The translations under genes were made by a program, and so were the position numbers. A stretch of DNA of 64,000 nt from Paulinella micropora (taxonomy: Eukaryota > Cercozoa > Imbricatea > Euglyphida > Paulinellidae), in the NCBI GenBank assembly GCA_019918135.1, contig WBZZ01001018.1, positions 44,437 through 108,436 of the forward strand, given 5' to 3'. Positions 9,518 through 18,870 of the stretch are shown piece after piece; the stretch's first letter is position 1, and each line of letters begins with the position of its first letter. The notes below the pieces were generated by a model, which did no database searches, was not told the DNA's origin, and worked only from the letters and a program-made list of their open reading frames with translations.

Positions 9518-9744
9518 ACCTTCGTGTGTGTGTGTGCATGTGTGTAATTCTCTGTCTACGGATCTTCTGATTGTGCATGTCGATCTTGTGCGTTTTTGTT
9601 GGATGTGTGTTCTCAACATAAAAATATCAGCCACTTTTACAGGCAGTGTATTATTTATCCACCTTGTTCTTTTTTTAATTCCGTTGTATAAACCTGCGGC
9701 CGCGATCCGAAACACGCGTAATTCACACACAATATCTTTGCACA
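9518..9744. other. TG-repeat tail and leader of the next gene
   Basis: The end of the TG-type repeat is followed by ordinary mixed sequence up to the start of the second complete F-box-like gene. No further gene is seen. Confidence 0.5.
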
Positions 9745-10557
9745 ATGCAAGAGAGATCTGTTGTATTGTGCAGCAAGATGTCTTTCCTCGGAGCAGCGGG
9801 CTCGACAGCCGACGACGAAATAAAAGGTGCCGTGCAACCGTACAAAAGGCAGAAGCGTGCACACAGTTCTTCCCTGTTGGAACTGCTCGAGCTGCTGGAG
9901 GACAAAACAACGAAATTGCTCGTCTCATACTCCCCGTCGTCCCTGGCCGTGCTAGGCACGACCTGCAAGAGTCTCACTGTTCTGCTGCCCCTGGCTACCG
10001 TGGCTAAGCAAGACGAACTCCGCGTGGTACAAGAAGCACTCGTCAAACAGATCGTGCAGGTGACCCTGGGCAGGGGATTTGAGAAATATGGTATCTCCGG
10101 AGGAGCTCCCTACCACTACTACGAAAACGGAGAGGTGTTGGATGCGCACGGCTGTCTGAACATTGATGTGGGCAGGCGCTACGGCGATTCCGTGCCCGTC
10201 ACTACGCGTTTGGTTCTGTATTGCAAACACACGATCCGAACCGGCAGAACGGTGATGGAACTCAGCCTGTCACTAGACCAGCGGGGTGACAAGTGCAAAC
10301 ACCAATTCCTCCGGCATCTGCCGCTGGACGGCTATTTAACGGAAGTGCAGAGCAGCGAACAAGTCGCGGCGGCCGTACAGAAAATCGTTTCGCTGCCGAT
10401 GCTGAACCTGCTGGGAGACGCGTACAGAGCTGAAAGAGAATGCACCGTGAAGTGGGAAGATCTGCTCGAAAAGGGTGTAAAGACTCCTATCCAACGCAAG
10501 TGGCTCAGTGGCAACCCTACCGGCTGTGTCGATTGCAGTGACTCGGACTCCGACTAG
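9745..10557 (+). CDS. F-box-like protein, paralogue of 8399-9154
   Basis: Up to 270 residues, starting at the ATG at 9745 or, more likely, at the ATG at 9778 (MSFLG), which follows TGTATTGTGCAG, an acceptor-like tract. An F-box-like helix pair lies at about residues 41-75 with YSPSSLAVLGTTCKSL. It shares with its neighbour the motifs YYENGE, DAHGCLN, GRRYGD and VSLPMLNLLGDAY. The C-terminus is acidic (SDSDSD) and contains CVDC, where the neighbour has CVNC. The pair plus the truncated copy between them point to local tandem duplication. The predicted role is an adaptor that brings substrates to an SKP1-containing ligase. Confidence 0.75.
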   Translation: MQERSVVLCSKMSFLGAAGSTADDEIKGAVQPYKRQKRAHSSSLLELLELLEDKTTKLLVSYSPSSLAVLGTTCKSLTVLLPLATVAKQDELRVVQEALVKQIVQVTLGRGFEKYGISGGAPYHYYENGEVLDAHGCLNIDVGRRYGDSVPVTTRLVLYCKHTIRTGRTVMELSLSLDQRGDKCKHQFLRHLPLDGYLTEVQSSEQVAAAVQKIVSLPMLNLLGDAYRAERECTVKWEDLLEKGVKTPIQRKWLSGNPTGCVDCSDSDSD

Positions 10558-10659
10558 TAGCAGCCCCAGGGGAGAAAAGAGGAGTGGAGATACTTCTGGC
10601 AAATTAACGAGCGTTTCTAGGAAAAGAAAAGAGGAGGAGTGCCACATTTTTTGTAGCTA

Positions 10660-10696
10660 GCCTAAGGAAAGAAAAACAAAAATCTTCTCCTTAGGC
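10660..10696. terminator. Inverted repeat between convergent genes
   Basis: GCCTAAGGA at 10660-10668 pairs perfectly with TCCTTAGGC at 10688-10696 across a 19-base A-rich loop. It lies between two convergent genes, about 100 bases after the plus-strand stop and 160 bases before the minus-strand stop. It is the kind of hairpin used as a 3'-end signal in some giant viruses. Confidence 0.5.
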
Positions 10697-10854
10697 CTGA
10701 ACTGTACAAGAAAGAAAAATGTTTATTAAACAACTGCTTTTTTTTGGCCATTTTCTGTTAGAGCCAGCAGCTTCTTTCGGGACTCCCCGGCGAAAAAGAA
10801 AACACACTATTATATCCCCTGCTAAGTTACTTCTCGACCTAAATTGCCGCCGAT

Positions 10855-11556
10855 TTAGGAGGGCTCCGGCCGTAAGGTAGACTGTGCGCTGGCCTGTAGC
10901 TTGACGCTAGCTAGGACTAGGCTCTGATATTTTCTAAAGCTGTTCTCGTCTATCTCGCGTACTGTCCCGTCGTCGTTCTCGCGCAGCAGGCCCTGTGTCA
11001 CGAGGTGGTACAAGAGCGACTGGTTCGTGCGCATGGCGTTCTTTCTGAAGACCTCCGGGGGCATGGCGCGGTGGCTCACAATGTGCAACCGTATGCTGCT
11101 CAGCAGCCAGTACTGGTTGCACTCGTCCTGCCAGCGCCGGCGGTACCACTGCTGCACACACCGCAGCACTACTATCGGGCTCCTGTCACCCCACTCGTCG
11201 AATAAGCTCTGCAAGTGCGCAAAGTCCCTGTTGTCGCATTGTCCCCTGGGCATGAACTGGCACGCAAAGCAGAAGGATTCGTCCGCGCCCGGGTTCTGCC
11301 TGGCGTCCTCCCGTTCGGCCTCCTCCAGCCCCGGGTAGAGGCTCAGCGGGCGCATCGGCTCGGGCGGCGCGTTAGCGTCCCCGGCCGCCTCATAGTCATT
11401 GTTGTAATTTTGCCACTGCGGGGGTGAGTTGGGTCCGTGCTTCGTGCTGCGCGGCGGCGGCGCGAAGGGCCCCGTGTACCTGTCGTCATCCTCCCCGGCC
11501 GTACTGTCGTTGCCACGAAATTCGAAGGGCACCAGCGCGGATGCTACGTGTTCCAT
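10855..11556 (-). CDS. Unknown 233-residue protein with a Cys motif
   Basis: The first 80 residues are polar and Pro-rich and probably disordered. A compact domain then runs from about 95 to 220, with CFACQFMPRGQC near residue 96, a Trp/Arg-rich helix (QQWYRRRWQDECNQYW) and further helices. The Cys motif could hold zinc. The ATG at 11554-11556 (MEHVAS) is the likely start; the upstream extension is pyrimidine-tract DNA read through. The function is unknown and I could not match it to a named viral transcription factor. Confidence 0.75.
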   Translation of the reverse strand: MEHVASALVPFEFRGNDSTAGEDDDRYTGPFAPPPRSTKHGPNSPPQWQNYNNDYEAAGDANAPPEPMRPLSLYPGLEEAEREDARQNPGADESFCFACQFMPRGQCDNRDFAHLQSLFDEWGDRSPIVVLRCVQQWYRRRWQDECNQYWLLSSIRLHIVSHRAMPPEVFRKNAMRTNQSLLYHLVTQGLLRENDDGTVREIDENSFRKYQSLVLASVKLQASAQSTLRPEPS

Positions 11557-12109
11557 GCCGAACAAAGAAAAAAAGGAGAGTGTAGCACGGCTTTTACAAG
11601 AGTACGCTACCCCCCTCCACAAAAGGAACGAATTCGGTGTTGGCAAAAGTGGCGGAATGGAGCGCGGCTACCCTTGGGGGGCACGACGCCTACCACTCAT
11701 TTCTCTTTTCGACGGTCCCCCCCCCCCACCTCCACCCCCCACTCCCACGCCTGTTCTTTTTTTGTTATTAGCTTGGTTTTTTTTTTCTGGCGAGGGAGAG
11801 CGGGCGGGAGATTGGCGTTCAATCTCGCCCCCCCCCCCCTCTCCCTCCAGCTCCAGCCGTCTCCTCTCTTTAGAAAGCTGTCTCTCTGAGTTTGTTAAGT
11901 GTAACGGCTTTTTCTGCTGGTTCTAGCGCGCCTCCCTTTTCGTCTTCTGTGCCCTCTTCCCTTTTTTTTTCCGTCGTCTTCCTCTCCCCCCGTTTCTTGT
12001 AAGCGGGATTTTTTCTTGCTTCTCTCTCTTTTCCCTCCTCTTTAAAGCAAAACCTTTTTTTTCCTTCCTCTCTGTCTCTTTTTCCCTCCCTGCTGAAGCG
12101 AGCGGGTCC
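11557..12109. other. Divergent intergenic region with pyrimidine tracts
   Basis: Long C- and T-rich tracts precede the protease gene on the plus strand. The frames that cross it translate only low-complexity DNA. It presumably holds the promoters of both flanking genes. Confidence 0.5.
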
Positions 12110-14182
12110 ATGCCCAAACAATGCGAGGCCTGTATCTGTGACGATTTGCAAGAATGGAAGGCCGGCACTTCACGCCGTCTGATTAACGAAGCACTGACCC
12201 GATTGGAACCAACGCACAAGACAGTAGTGGAGTGGTGGAGGACGAAAGGCACCCAGGTGGTCTGCTTACCCAGGTGGTTTCTGGAGGAAGCCGGCCGGGA
12301 AAATGTCGACAAGCTTCCCCTGCCGATGCCCATCGATGCCCTAGTGGTTTTCTATGAGGGCCAGGTGCCCCATCTGAGTTGGGCCACTCAGATGCCGATC
12401 TTGTATTCACAATTAACCGCGCCCTACCTGGCAGGCCACGCTGAACAGGGCTGGCTCGACAAACTCTTTACTCATTCGCCCGGCGCGCCCATGGCCGGGC
12501 TAAGGCTGCTGTTGGTCTGCTACAGCGAGGAGCGAAAGATTGTCCAGCTACAAAATGCGGCACTGATGGCTACCACCAGCCGACGGTCGTCCCCCTTCGT
12601 CGGGCTGGGCCCCGCGGCGCCGGACCAGACCCCGTGGGCGCGGCCAAGCCGCTGGTCTAATGATTGGGGTAGTTTCGTCTTTCGCGTCGTCTGCACGGAG
12701 AACCTGCCCGATCCAGACAAGCCCTGGACGGGAGGCCTGACCTCCAGACATACCTCGACCGGCTTTGTGTTGCGTGCGGGGCAAGAGACGGGCCAAAGCC
12801 TGCCTCTGCTGATCTGTAATGCCCACAGTGTAACCCAGGCCACTAACGTGACCATACGCTTCAACGAAAGCGTCGTTGACTACACTTGTCGCGTCTGGGC
12901 CGTGTCGCCTGAACTCGACCTGGCCCTGCTGTGCATGCTGGACGAAGAGGGCAAGGAGGTCGGGTCGCGAATGTTCCGCGACCGGGGCCTCGAGCTAGCA
13001 GCGGAGCCAGGCCTGCCGGCCGGGGGGTGTAAGCTGCGCATACTGGGCTACCCCACGAACGTCGAGCGCTTGTCTACGACCGACGGGGTCGTTTCGCGCT
13101 GTGCCACGTGCCGTACTGCGCACGGGCGGGCGCAGGTGCCGACTATCCAGACCAGCGCGGCCATTAATGACGGCAACAGCGGGGGGCCCGTGCTGGACCC
13201 CCTGAGTGGTAGGGTCCTGGGGGTAGCCTTCGAGGGGGTCGCCCCGGCCCAGAACGTGGGCTGCTGCCTCCCGGCCAAGCTAGTGCGCTACTTTGTTCAA
13301 TTGTTGGTCCGCAGCGGCCGCCTCGCTAGCGCTCCTACAAGGGACTGGAACCTAGGCGAAACCCCCGAGCTGCCAGCCCTGCCGTCCTGCGGGGTTCTGC
13401 AGGTGCAAACGACCGAAAACGCGGGGCTGCGCTGCTCGTTGGGTTTGCGCAGGGACGAACAGCGCGGCCTGCTCGTCTGCCGGGTCTTCCCGCTAGCGGA
13501 GACGACGCTGCAGGAGGGCGACGTGATCTTGAAGGTGAACGGCCGAGACATCCAGCGTGACGGCACGTACCGAGAGGGCAGCTATAGTTACGCGTGGACC
13601 AACGCCCTGCTGCCCAAGCACATCGGCGAGACAGTAGCAGTGGAAGTCGAAAGGAAGCAGCGACTAGTGTCGCTGCGGGTCACGCTGGTTAGCGAGCACA
13701 AATTGTACAGGTGCAGCCCTACGTATTACTGCCGCAAGATCCAGTACTTTTGCTTTGGTGGGCTCGTCTTCAGCGAAGTGACTGCTGCGTTAGTCGAAGC
13801 CAATTGTTTTAGTCCCAGGACTGCTGAGCTGAAGCAAGCCCTGGCCGAGCCCAAAAAGAACGCGGCGGACGTGCCGCCCGTCACGCTGCTGCACGTGTTC
13901 TCGCACGAGTTGACTCAGGGCTACGAGGCGTGCAAGTACTTGCTGGTCACGCAAGTGGACGACAGACCAGTGACGGGGCTGCTACAGCTCTGGCAACTGC
14001 TGCAGACCAAACTCCAGCGGCCGCAAGGCTACGTCACCTTTGTGTTGGGCCAAGACAAGCAGAACGAACGCAGGCTAGTGTTAGATCTGGCTGAAGTCAA
14101 GGCACAGGGTGCCAGGATCCTGCGGGAAAACTCGGTCACCTCAGCTTACTATCTGCAGAGCCCGGTAAACAACGCCGGCTAG
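12110..14182 (+). CDS. Deg/HtrA-like trypsin-fold serine protease with PDZ-like domain
   Basis: A 690-residue protein. The chymotrypsin-fold protease domain spans about residues 185-400, with all three catalytic residues in place: His239 in CNAHSV, Asp270 in PELDLALL and Ser357 in NDGNSGGPV. A PDZ-like region follows at about 435-530, with GLLVCRVFP and EGDVILKVNGRDI. A further domain to about residue 670 may be a second, diverged PDZ (HVFSHELTQGYEA, QVDDRPV). This order is like the Deg/HtrA family of eukaryotes and bacteria. The first 180 residues are unique, hold a CEACICDD cluster and show no signal peptide, so the protein should act inside the cell. It could mature viral or host proteins. 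The start is the first ATG after a pyrimidine-rich leader. Confidence 0.88.
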   Translation: MPKQCEACICDDLQEWKAGTSRRLINEALTRLEPTHKTVVEWWRTKGTQVVCLPRWFLEEAGRENVDKLPLPMPIDALVVFYEGQVPHLSWATQMPILYSQLTAPYLAGHAEQGWLDKLFTHSPGAPMAGLRLLLVCYSEERKIVQLQNAALMATTSRRSSPFVGLGPAAPDQTPWARPSRWSNDWGSFVFRVVCTENLPDPDKPWTGGLTSRHTSTGFVLRAGQETGQSLPLLICNAHSVTQATNVTIRFNESVVDYTCRVWAVSPELDLALLCMLDEEGKEVGSRMFRDRGLELAAEPGLPAGGCKLRILGYPTNVERLSTTDGVVSRCATCRTAHGRAQVPTIQTSAAINDGNSGGPVLDPLSGRVLGVAFEGVAPAQNVGCCLPAKLVRYFVQLLVRSGRLASAPTRDWNLGETPELPALPSCGVLQVQTTENAGLRCSLGLRRDEQRGLLVCRVFPLAETTLQEGDVILKVNGRDIQRDGTYREGSYSYAWTNALLPKHIGETVAVEVERKQRLVSLRVTLVSEHKLYRCSPTYYCRKIQYFCFGGLVFSEVTAALVEANCFSPRTAELKQALAEPKKNAADVPPVTLLHVFSHELTQGYEACKYLLVTQVDDRPVTGLLQLWQLLQTKLQRPQGYVTFVLGQDKQNERRLVLDLAEVKAQGARILRENSVTSAYYLQSPVNNAG

Positions 14183-14743
14183 ACGGCAGTCTTTTTAGTG
14201 CTACAGATTTTAAAAAAAAAACTTTTGTCAAGGGATTTTATTCTTGTACCTTCTTAAGAGCAGCAAACAAAAAACAGTTAACACAAAAACAAACCCAACT
14301 CTTGTCAAGCTAGAACAGGCGCATGCCGGCGGTGATCTAATCGCACCGAGTAAAATTCCAGCACGCACAGGAATCCCAAGCCCCCCCGATCGTTTCTAGG
14401 CCGGCGTCGGTCTGGTTTTCGCAGGCGTACAGCGCCGGCCTCCGCAGCGACTTGCACTCTGGCGGCTAATGGCTGATACCATAAAAAGACAAGCTCTGTA
14501 CAAAGGGTGGCTGACAAAGGCCGACGGACTAGTGGTGTTCCGCGGGCTGCCCGATAAAACTCCAGTTCTGCCAGAGGGGGGAAGGGAGGGAGCACAGCGC
14601 GCCAGGAACGCGGCCGGCCGTTCGTTGGTAGCAGCGGGGGGCCGAAAAGGCTTTTCCTGCACAGTCAGGGCGGAACAGCTATTACGGCCGGGGGGGGGAG
14701 AGGAAGGGGAACAGGAAAGAAACGGCCCCAAAACTCCCCGGCC
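14183..14743. other. Region between convergent genes
   Basis: A- and T-runs follow the protease stop. A 119-codon plus-strand frame starts at 14469 but runs into the end of the opposing gene. Its composition, rich in Gly/Arg and G-runs, makes it doubtful, and I leave the region unassigned. Confidence 0.4.
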
Positions 14744-15895
14744 CTATTGTTTCTGTCTTTTAGCCCTGTGCTCGGTGGTGAGTTTGCAGCCGCATTGCCT
14801 GCAGTGCGCGACGACGTCCTGGGCATAGCCACCTGCTAGCACGCCCGGCAGGCCGTCGCGTACCCCAATAGCGCTCGCTATCTGCTGGACGAGGCTGCGC
14901 TCGTGGTATAACCCGGGCGAAGCGGCCCAGAGATCCCGCAGTAGCTCCTGGAGCTGCCGAACCACGTTTTGCACCACCGGTGACGCGGTGGACATGTTCT
15001 TGAGCAAGGCCACGAGCACTCTCGTCCGGTAGTAGCCGAGCCATTGAAACCACGCTAGCAATGTGCGGCGGGCCCCCAACTCTTGTAACCAGACCGGCGG
15101 GATGTCTGCCGCCCTTAACAGCGGTTCTAGCCCGGTTCGCGAAATCGTCAGGCCGGCAGAGAGTACTTGCTTGTCATCCGTTTCGACGAACAGGGGGCGG
15201 TGCCCCGCGAACTGCAATTTCTGGTCTAACTCCAGCACGGCCTCGACCGCAGCCCTGGTCGTTATGTACCTGGGTTCTTCCGTAACCAGCTTGGTCAGGG
15301 CCCGCGAGAGCAGATGACACTTTTGTTTGTTATCCGAGGAGGAAGGCTTCCTGCTCGTGGCGGTTCCCCACACAAGCTCCTTGGCCAGTGGCACACCACC
15401 GCCACCTTCCGGGAATGGACCGCCTGCCGGATAGGGCCAGCTGACACGCAACGTAACGAAGCATCGAGCGTCGACTACGGTGCCGTCACGATTGTACATT
15501 ATTCGCTTGCTGAGATACGTGATTATTTCGTCACCGTTCTCCTTGGTTATCAGGCGTCGATCCTCGTCCCTCGAGGTGCACAGAAACATCCTCCGGGTGT
15601 GTATTCCGTCTGCTAGCCAGTCGGAGAATACATTGGTGTCCTTCATGGTCAATCGCGCTTCATTCAGTGACAGGTAATCAGGCAGCAGACAGGGCTTGGG
15701 AGATCGTTCCCGGCTGAGCGTTTTAACGTCGATCGCTTGTCCGATCGCGATTATTCCCTTGCGCACGACAGTGGCGGGCAACTGGTACTTGCGCTCCACT
15801 GGTACAACCCGTGGTTTCTGCCAGTCCGAACCTTTCTGCTCTGCTTCCTTCAGCTCGTACCACTTCACTGTGACCTCGACACTATCGGTAGCCAT
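14744..15895 (-). CDS. Unknown 383-residue protein with C-terminal Cys cluster
   Basis: A well-formed coding frame. The N-terminal part (1-150) is predicted mixed alpha/beta. The middle contains a Gly/Pro loop near 148-162, and the second half is mostly helical. The tail carries CRQCGCKLTTEHRAKRQK: a possible metal-binding knuckle followed by a basic cluster. The start is set at the ATG at 15893-15895 (MATDSVE); the five codons before it begin with GTG. No family is recognised. Confidence 0.8.
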   Translation of the reverse strand: MATDSVEVTVKWYELKEAEQKGSDWQKPRVVPVERKYQLPATVVRKGIIAIGQAIDVKTLSRERSPKPCLLPDYLSLNEARLTMKDTNVFSDWLADGIHTRRMFLCTSRDEDRRLITKENGDEIITYLSKRIMYNRDGTVVDARCFVTLRVSWPYPAGGPFPEGGGGVPLAKELVWGTATSRKPSSSDNKQKCHLLSRALTKLVTEEPRYITTRAAVEAVLELDQKLQFAGHRPLFVETDDKQVLSAGLTISRTGLEPLLRAADIPPVWLQELGARRTLLAWFQWLGYYRTRVLVALLKNMSTASPVVQNVVRQLQELLRDLWAASPGLYHERSLVQQIASAIGVRDGLPGVLAGGYAQDVVAHCRQCGCKLTTEHRAKRQKQ

Positions 15896-16091
15896 GCGCT
15901 GCGTTTCCACACAATAGTTTTTTTTTAACAGTGGGCTTCTTTCTTAAAACTAAAACCAAAAAGCGAACCAGATTTTTTTTTCTTCGCTGAAAGAGAGAAA
16001 GAGAGGGAGAGATGGGAGAGATGGGAGAGATGGGAGGAGGGAATTTTAAAGGGAGCAAGAAAGAGTGCCACCGAAGATTTCTTCTGCAGAG

Positions 16092-16520
16092 TCAGCCGGG
16101 CTCCCCTTGGTTATCACCGGAGAGTTCGTCCTTCTGGCTAGGGTGCTGTCTTTCATAACAGTCGCGCAGAAGATCGCGCAGTAGCAGCGCCAGGTCAGGC
16201 TCTAGCCGGGGCCTGGCACTAGTGACCAAGAATTTCAGATCGTCTTCTGTCAGCCGCAACAGCCCCGCGCGATCGCGGTATTGCAAGGTGCGCAGCACCG
16301 TGGCCAGCTCGGGCCCTTGCACGCCCCGCGCCTCTAGCTCCGTCCGCAGCCAGCGCTGGGCCTCCGCCCGCGCACGGTCGGGCGGCGCCACATTTAGGAG
16401 AACGGGAACCTGCGCGATTAGAGGTGGTAGGGTCTTGGGCTCCGGGGGCAAGCGCGGCGGCGCTTCCGTCCGTGCCGCCCAGCCGGCCAACAGGCCCTGG
16501 AAACCGGGCGCTGAGGTCAT
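16092..16520 (-). CDS. Small unknown helical protein
   Basis: 142 residues from the ATG at 16518-16520. It is Pro/Leu/Arg-rich. A region of predicted helices at about 50-125 (LRTELEARGVQGPELATVLR, then RAGLLRLTEDDLKFL) has the look of a SAM-like or death-like small helical bundle, especially the LTEDDLKFL phrase, which is common in SAM domains. This is a weak pattern match. The tail is acidic and polar. Confidence 0.65.
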   Translation of the reverse strand: MTSAPGFQGLLAGWAARTEAPPRLPPEPKTLPPLIAQVPVLLNVAPPDRARAEAQRWLRTELEARGVQGPELATVLRTLQYRDRAGLLRLTEDDLKFLVTSARPRLEPDLALLLRDLLRDCYERQHPSQKDELSGDNQGEPG

Positions 16521-16564
16521 GCCGAAAAAAAAAAGAAGATCGGCCAAGGAACTTTAAAAAAATC

Positions 16565-16606
16565 ACGACGGTTGTTGGCCAGAAAAAGAGGCACCACAAC
16601 CGTCGT
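16565..16606. terminator. Perfect 11-base inverted repeat
   Basis: ACGACGGTTGT at 16565-16575 pairs with ACAACCGTCGT at 16596-16606 around a 20-base loop, with A-runs before and T-runs after. It lies between two tandem minus-strand genes, downstream of the spliced HNH-like gene. Its likely role is a transcript-end hairpin. Confidence 0.45.
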
Positions 16607-17045
16607 TTGTTTTTTTTTCCCTCCCCGCTTTTTTTTTGCATTTGCGACAGCCCCAAGAAAGCCATCCCTCTCTCTCTCTTTTCCCCTTCCCCCCTGCGTA
16701 ACTTGCTAGTTGGTTTTGTCAGGTACCGACAAAAAGCAGCCTCCTTCGCTACTTTTTTCCAGTTTTTTTCTGTGTTTTGCCCCCCGTTTCTTAATCTCTA
16801 CGTTATATCTGCATCTTATTTCTTACTGAAAAAGTTGAGTTGCGGACCGAAAGGCTTTAGCACTTCCTTTTTCTTTCAGCGCGCTTCGAGGGCAAAGCCC
16901 TCTCCCCCTAGGGAGGTGTTGCAGTTGGTCTTGGTTGATTACAGAACATTCTCGGGCACAAACTCCGCGCGAAATGTCTTTTTAATGAGTTTGTTCTTTG
17001 GCAGACGAATTCGCGTCCTCGGGCCGATTGGCAGCAGAAAAACAT
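16607..17045. other. Gap with pyrimidine tracts
   Basis: T- and C-rich sequence between the HNH-like gene's last exon and the hairpin. No credible frame is seen. Confidence 0.4.
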
Positions 17046-17773
17046 CTACATCTCTAGATCTAGTGTTATTTCTTCTTCTGTACGCTGTTTGAGGTATTGG
17101 GCAAAGCGAGTAACATACCGTGCGGCTGTGCGGCCTGCAACACACGCACACAAACGACAGGCTGGGTAGCAAAACAATTCTACAAAAGACAGTAGTTACC
17201 AAGGTACTGGGCCTTGGCCGGCACGTCCCATGACGCGAATTGTTGATCGAAAACTTGTGGTACTAAAGCTAGGTTTCGTGGGTGGTCGGCTCCGCCCAGC
17301 CAGTCTGGGATTATATAGTCAACATGGAACGGAACCTTGCTCACTCCGTCCTTGTCAAAATAATCGCGAAAGCATACGCCTCTCCGGTGCTCCAAGACCC
17401 AGGCACGCACCTGCGCCCTCGTCATGAAGTGTTTGGTGTTGGTCAGCGGCCTGACAAAGCCGAGGTACACGGGACGGGGCTCGATCTCGTGCGCTGGATA
17501 ATTCTTGTGCATTTTTGTTTGGCTCACTGTCTGGCAGTGGGTGCTGCCGTTCGGAGAGATCGACGACGTGGGCTGACAAGTGGCTTCAGTGCTTTCAGGC
17601 CGCGTCGCAGTAAGTTCGGTTGTTGGATGTGATAGCTTGATTCGCTTTGCGCGAACCGACGCAGAAGAAGCTGTGTCGGTACATTCCGCAGCTGCCGCGA
17701 CAAAAGCCTTGTCTTCCGGGACAGAGAGCGCCCTAGTGGCGAGAACGACAGCCTTAACAGCTTCCGCGGACAT
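17046..17773 (-). CDS. HNH-like endonuclease family protein, two exons
   Basis: Exon 1 is 17200-17773 and exon 2 is 17046-17134, read on the minus strand with a 65-base GT-AG intron between (17135-17199). The intron starts GTAACT and ends in TG-rich sequence then GCAG. Joined, they give 220 residues. Without splicing the frame stops eight bases into a non-conserved tail. The core near residues 155-185 reads VDYIIPDWLGGADHPRNLAL, which matches the HNH layout (D-H-I-x-P ... GG-x-x-x-x-x-N-L) except that the usual His is Tyr. The first 90 residues are Ala/Ser/Thr-rich. The tail from exon 2 is helical. Tyr in place of the His may mean reduced or lost nuclease activity. Confidence 0.75.
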
Positions 17774-18098
17774 CTGGGGAGGAACAGACTGCCCGGCCGA
17801 TTGCTCTAAATGGCCCAAAAAACAAAGCAGACTTTTTTTTTTGCTGGTGTTCTTTTTTCTCCCTCGCTGGATCCTTGCAAGGTACCACACAGAAACAAAA
17901 TGCAGGTAGCTGAACGTCTGAAGGGGGGGGGGACCGTAGATGCCGGCCCTCCCCCCACCGCACCCTACGGTCCCCCACCCCCCTCCCCTCTCTCTGTCTC
18001 TTTGCTTTTACTGCCTCACAAAATTCCCCCTGAAATACCACCTGTACATTTTTTTTGTTTTACTGCGCTGCGCCACTGCACTGCTTTAGCACACCTTT

Positions 18099-18573
18099 TT
18101 AGCGCACTAGATACTTCGCAGGCAGGCCTTGGGCCAAGAAGAAGGCCTCCGAGTTGCCATTCCGTGCTTGCCTGAGCATTTCTACCCACAGCGCATGTTG
18201 CTGCCGTATGGTTGCGTACAAGCCCGCGCGGTTCGTCGAGGGTAAACAAAAAAAAACATCGTCGTCCCAGAATTTCAGGCCCCAGCGTAGACTCGAGCTC
18301 AAGGTCTCTAACCAAGTCTGCGTCATCTTCGTCGCCAGCTACTTGCGCCAAGAATTTTTGTTCTTAGCCACGAGATAATGGAACAAGTGAGCTAACGGAA
18401 GATGGGTACTTTTTTCCGGCTGAATTTTTCTGAACAGTCCGTAAACACACAGATGGAAATGCAGAAGAAACCGTCCTGGCTGCGCCAAATATAGGCGAAA
18501 TCTGCTGGACCAAAAAGCCCATGAGCAATTGAGCTTCTTGCAGGACATTAGTTGGGTCGTCGGGCGCAACCAT
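18099..18573 (-). pseudogene. Small unknown gene with intron and one frame break
   Basis: On the minus strand the ATG at 18571-18573 opens a frame. At a T5 run near 18513 the coding pattern moves to another frame, as if one base were missing. That frame runs (phrases YIWRSQDGFF and CVFTDC) to about 18410. A 92-base GT-AG intron (18318-18409) then joins it in frame to a 72-codon exon with FWDDDVFFCLPS and EMLRQARNGN that ends at 18099. With one homopolymer correction and the splice, a continuous protein of about 127 residues results. It may be an intact gene with a consensus error, or truly broken. Function unknown. Confidence 0.5.
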
Positions 18574-18870
18574 GCTGGCTTTGTCAGGGGGGGGCGCCGC
18601 CACGGTGGTAGGAGCCGCGGGAGCTAGTTCTGTCTGCAGGTGGCGGTCTTGGGGCTTTGTTTTTTTTTATCAGTGCCACACCCTTTTCCTGAGTTGGGCT
18701 GGTTTTTTGTAGGCGCTTTCTCTCCCCTCCTCCCTCCCCTTTCAGTCCGGGCCGGTTCCTTCCCCCCGCCGATTTCTCTTCTGCCTTCCCCTGTATCAAA
18801 CACAGAGGGGAGGGAGGCCCTACACGAAAATTCCCAAGGAAAAAGTTGTTACCAAACCAGGCGGGGAAAG
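18574..18870. other. Gap with homopolymer tracts
   Basis: G-, C- and T-runs and CTCCCT-type blocks lie between the starts of divergent genes. It presumably holds both promoters. Confidence 0.4.

Noticed and set aside
14469-14828. 119-codon plus-strand frame
   Set aside because: G-run-derived composition and overlap with the end of the opposing gene; no conserved motif. It could be real but is not supported.
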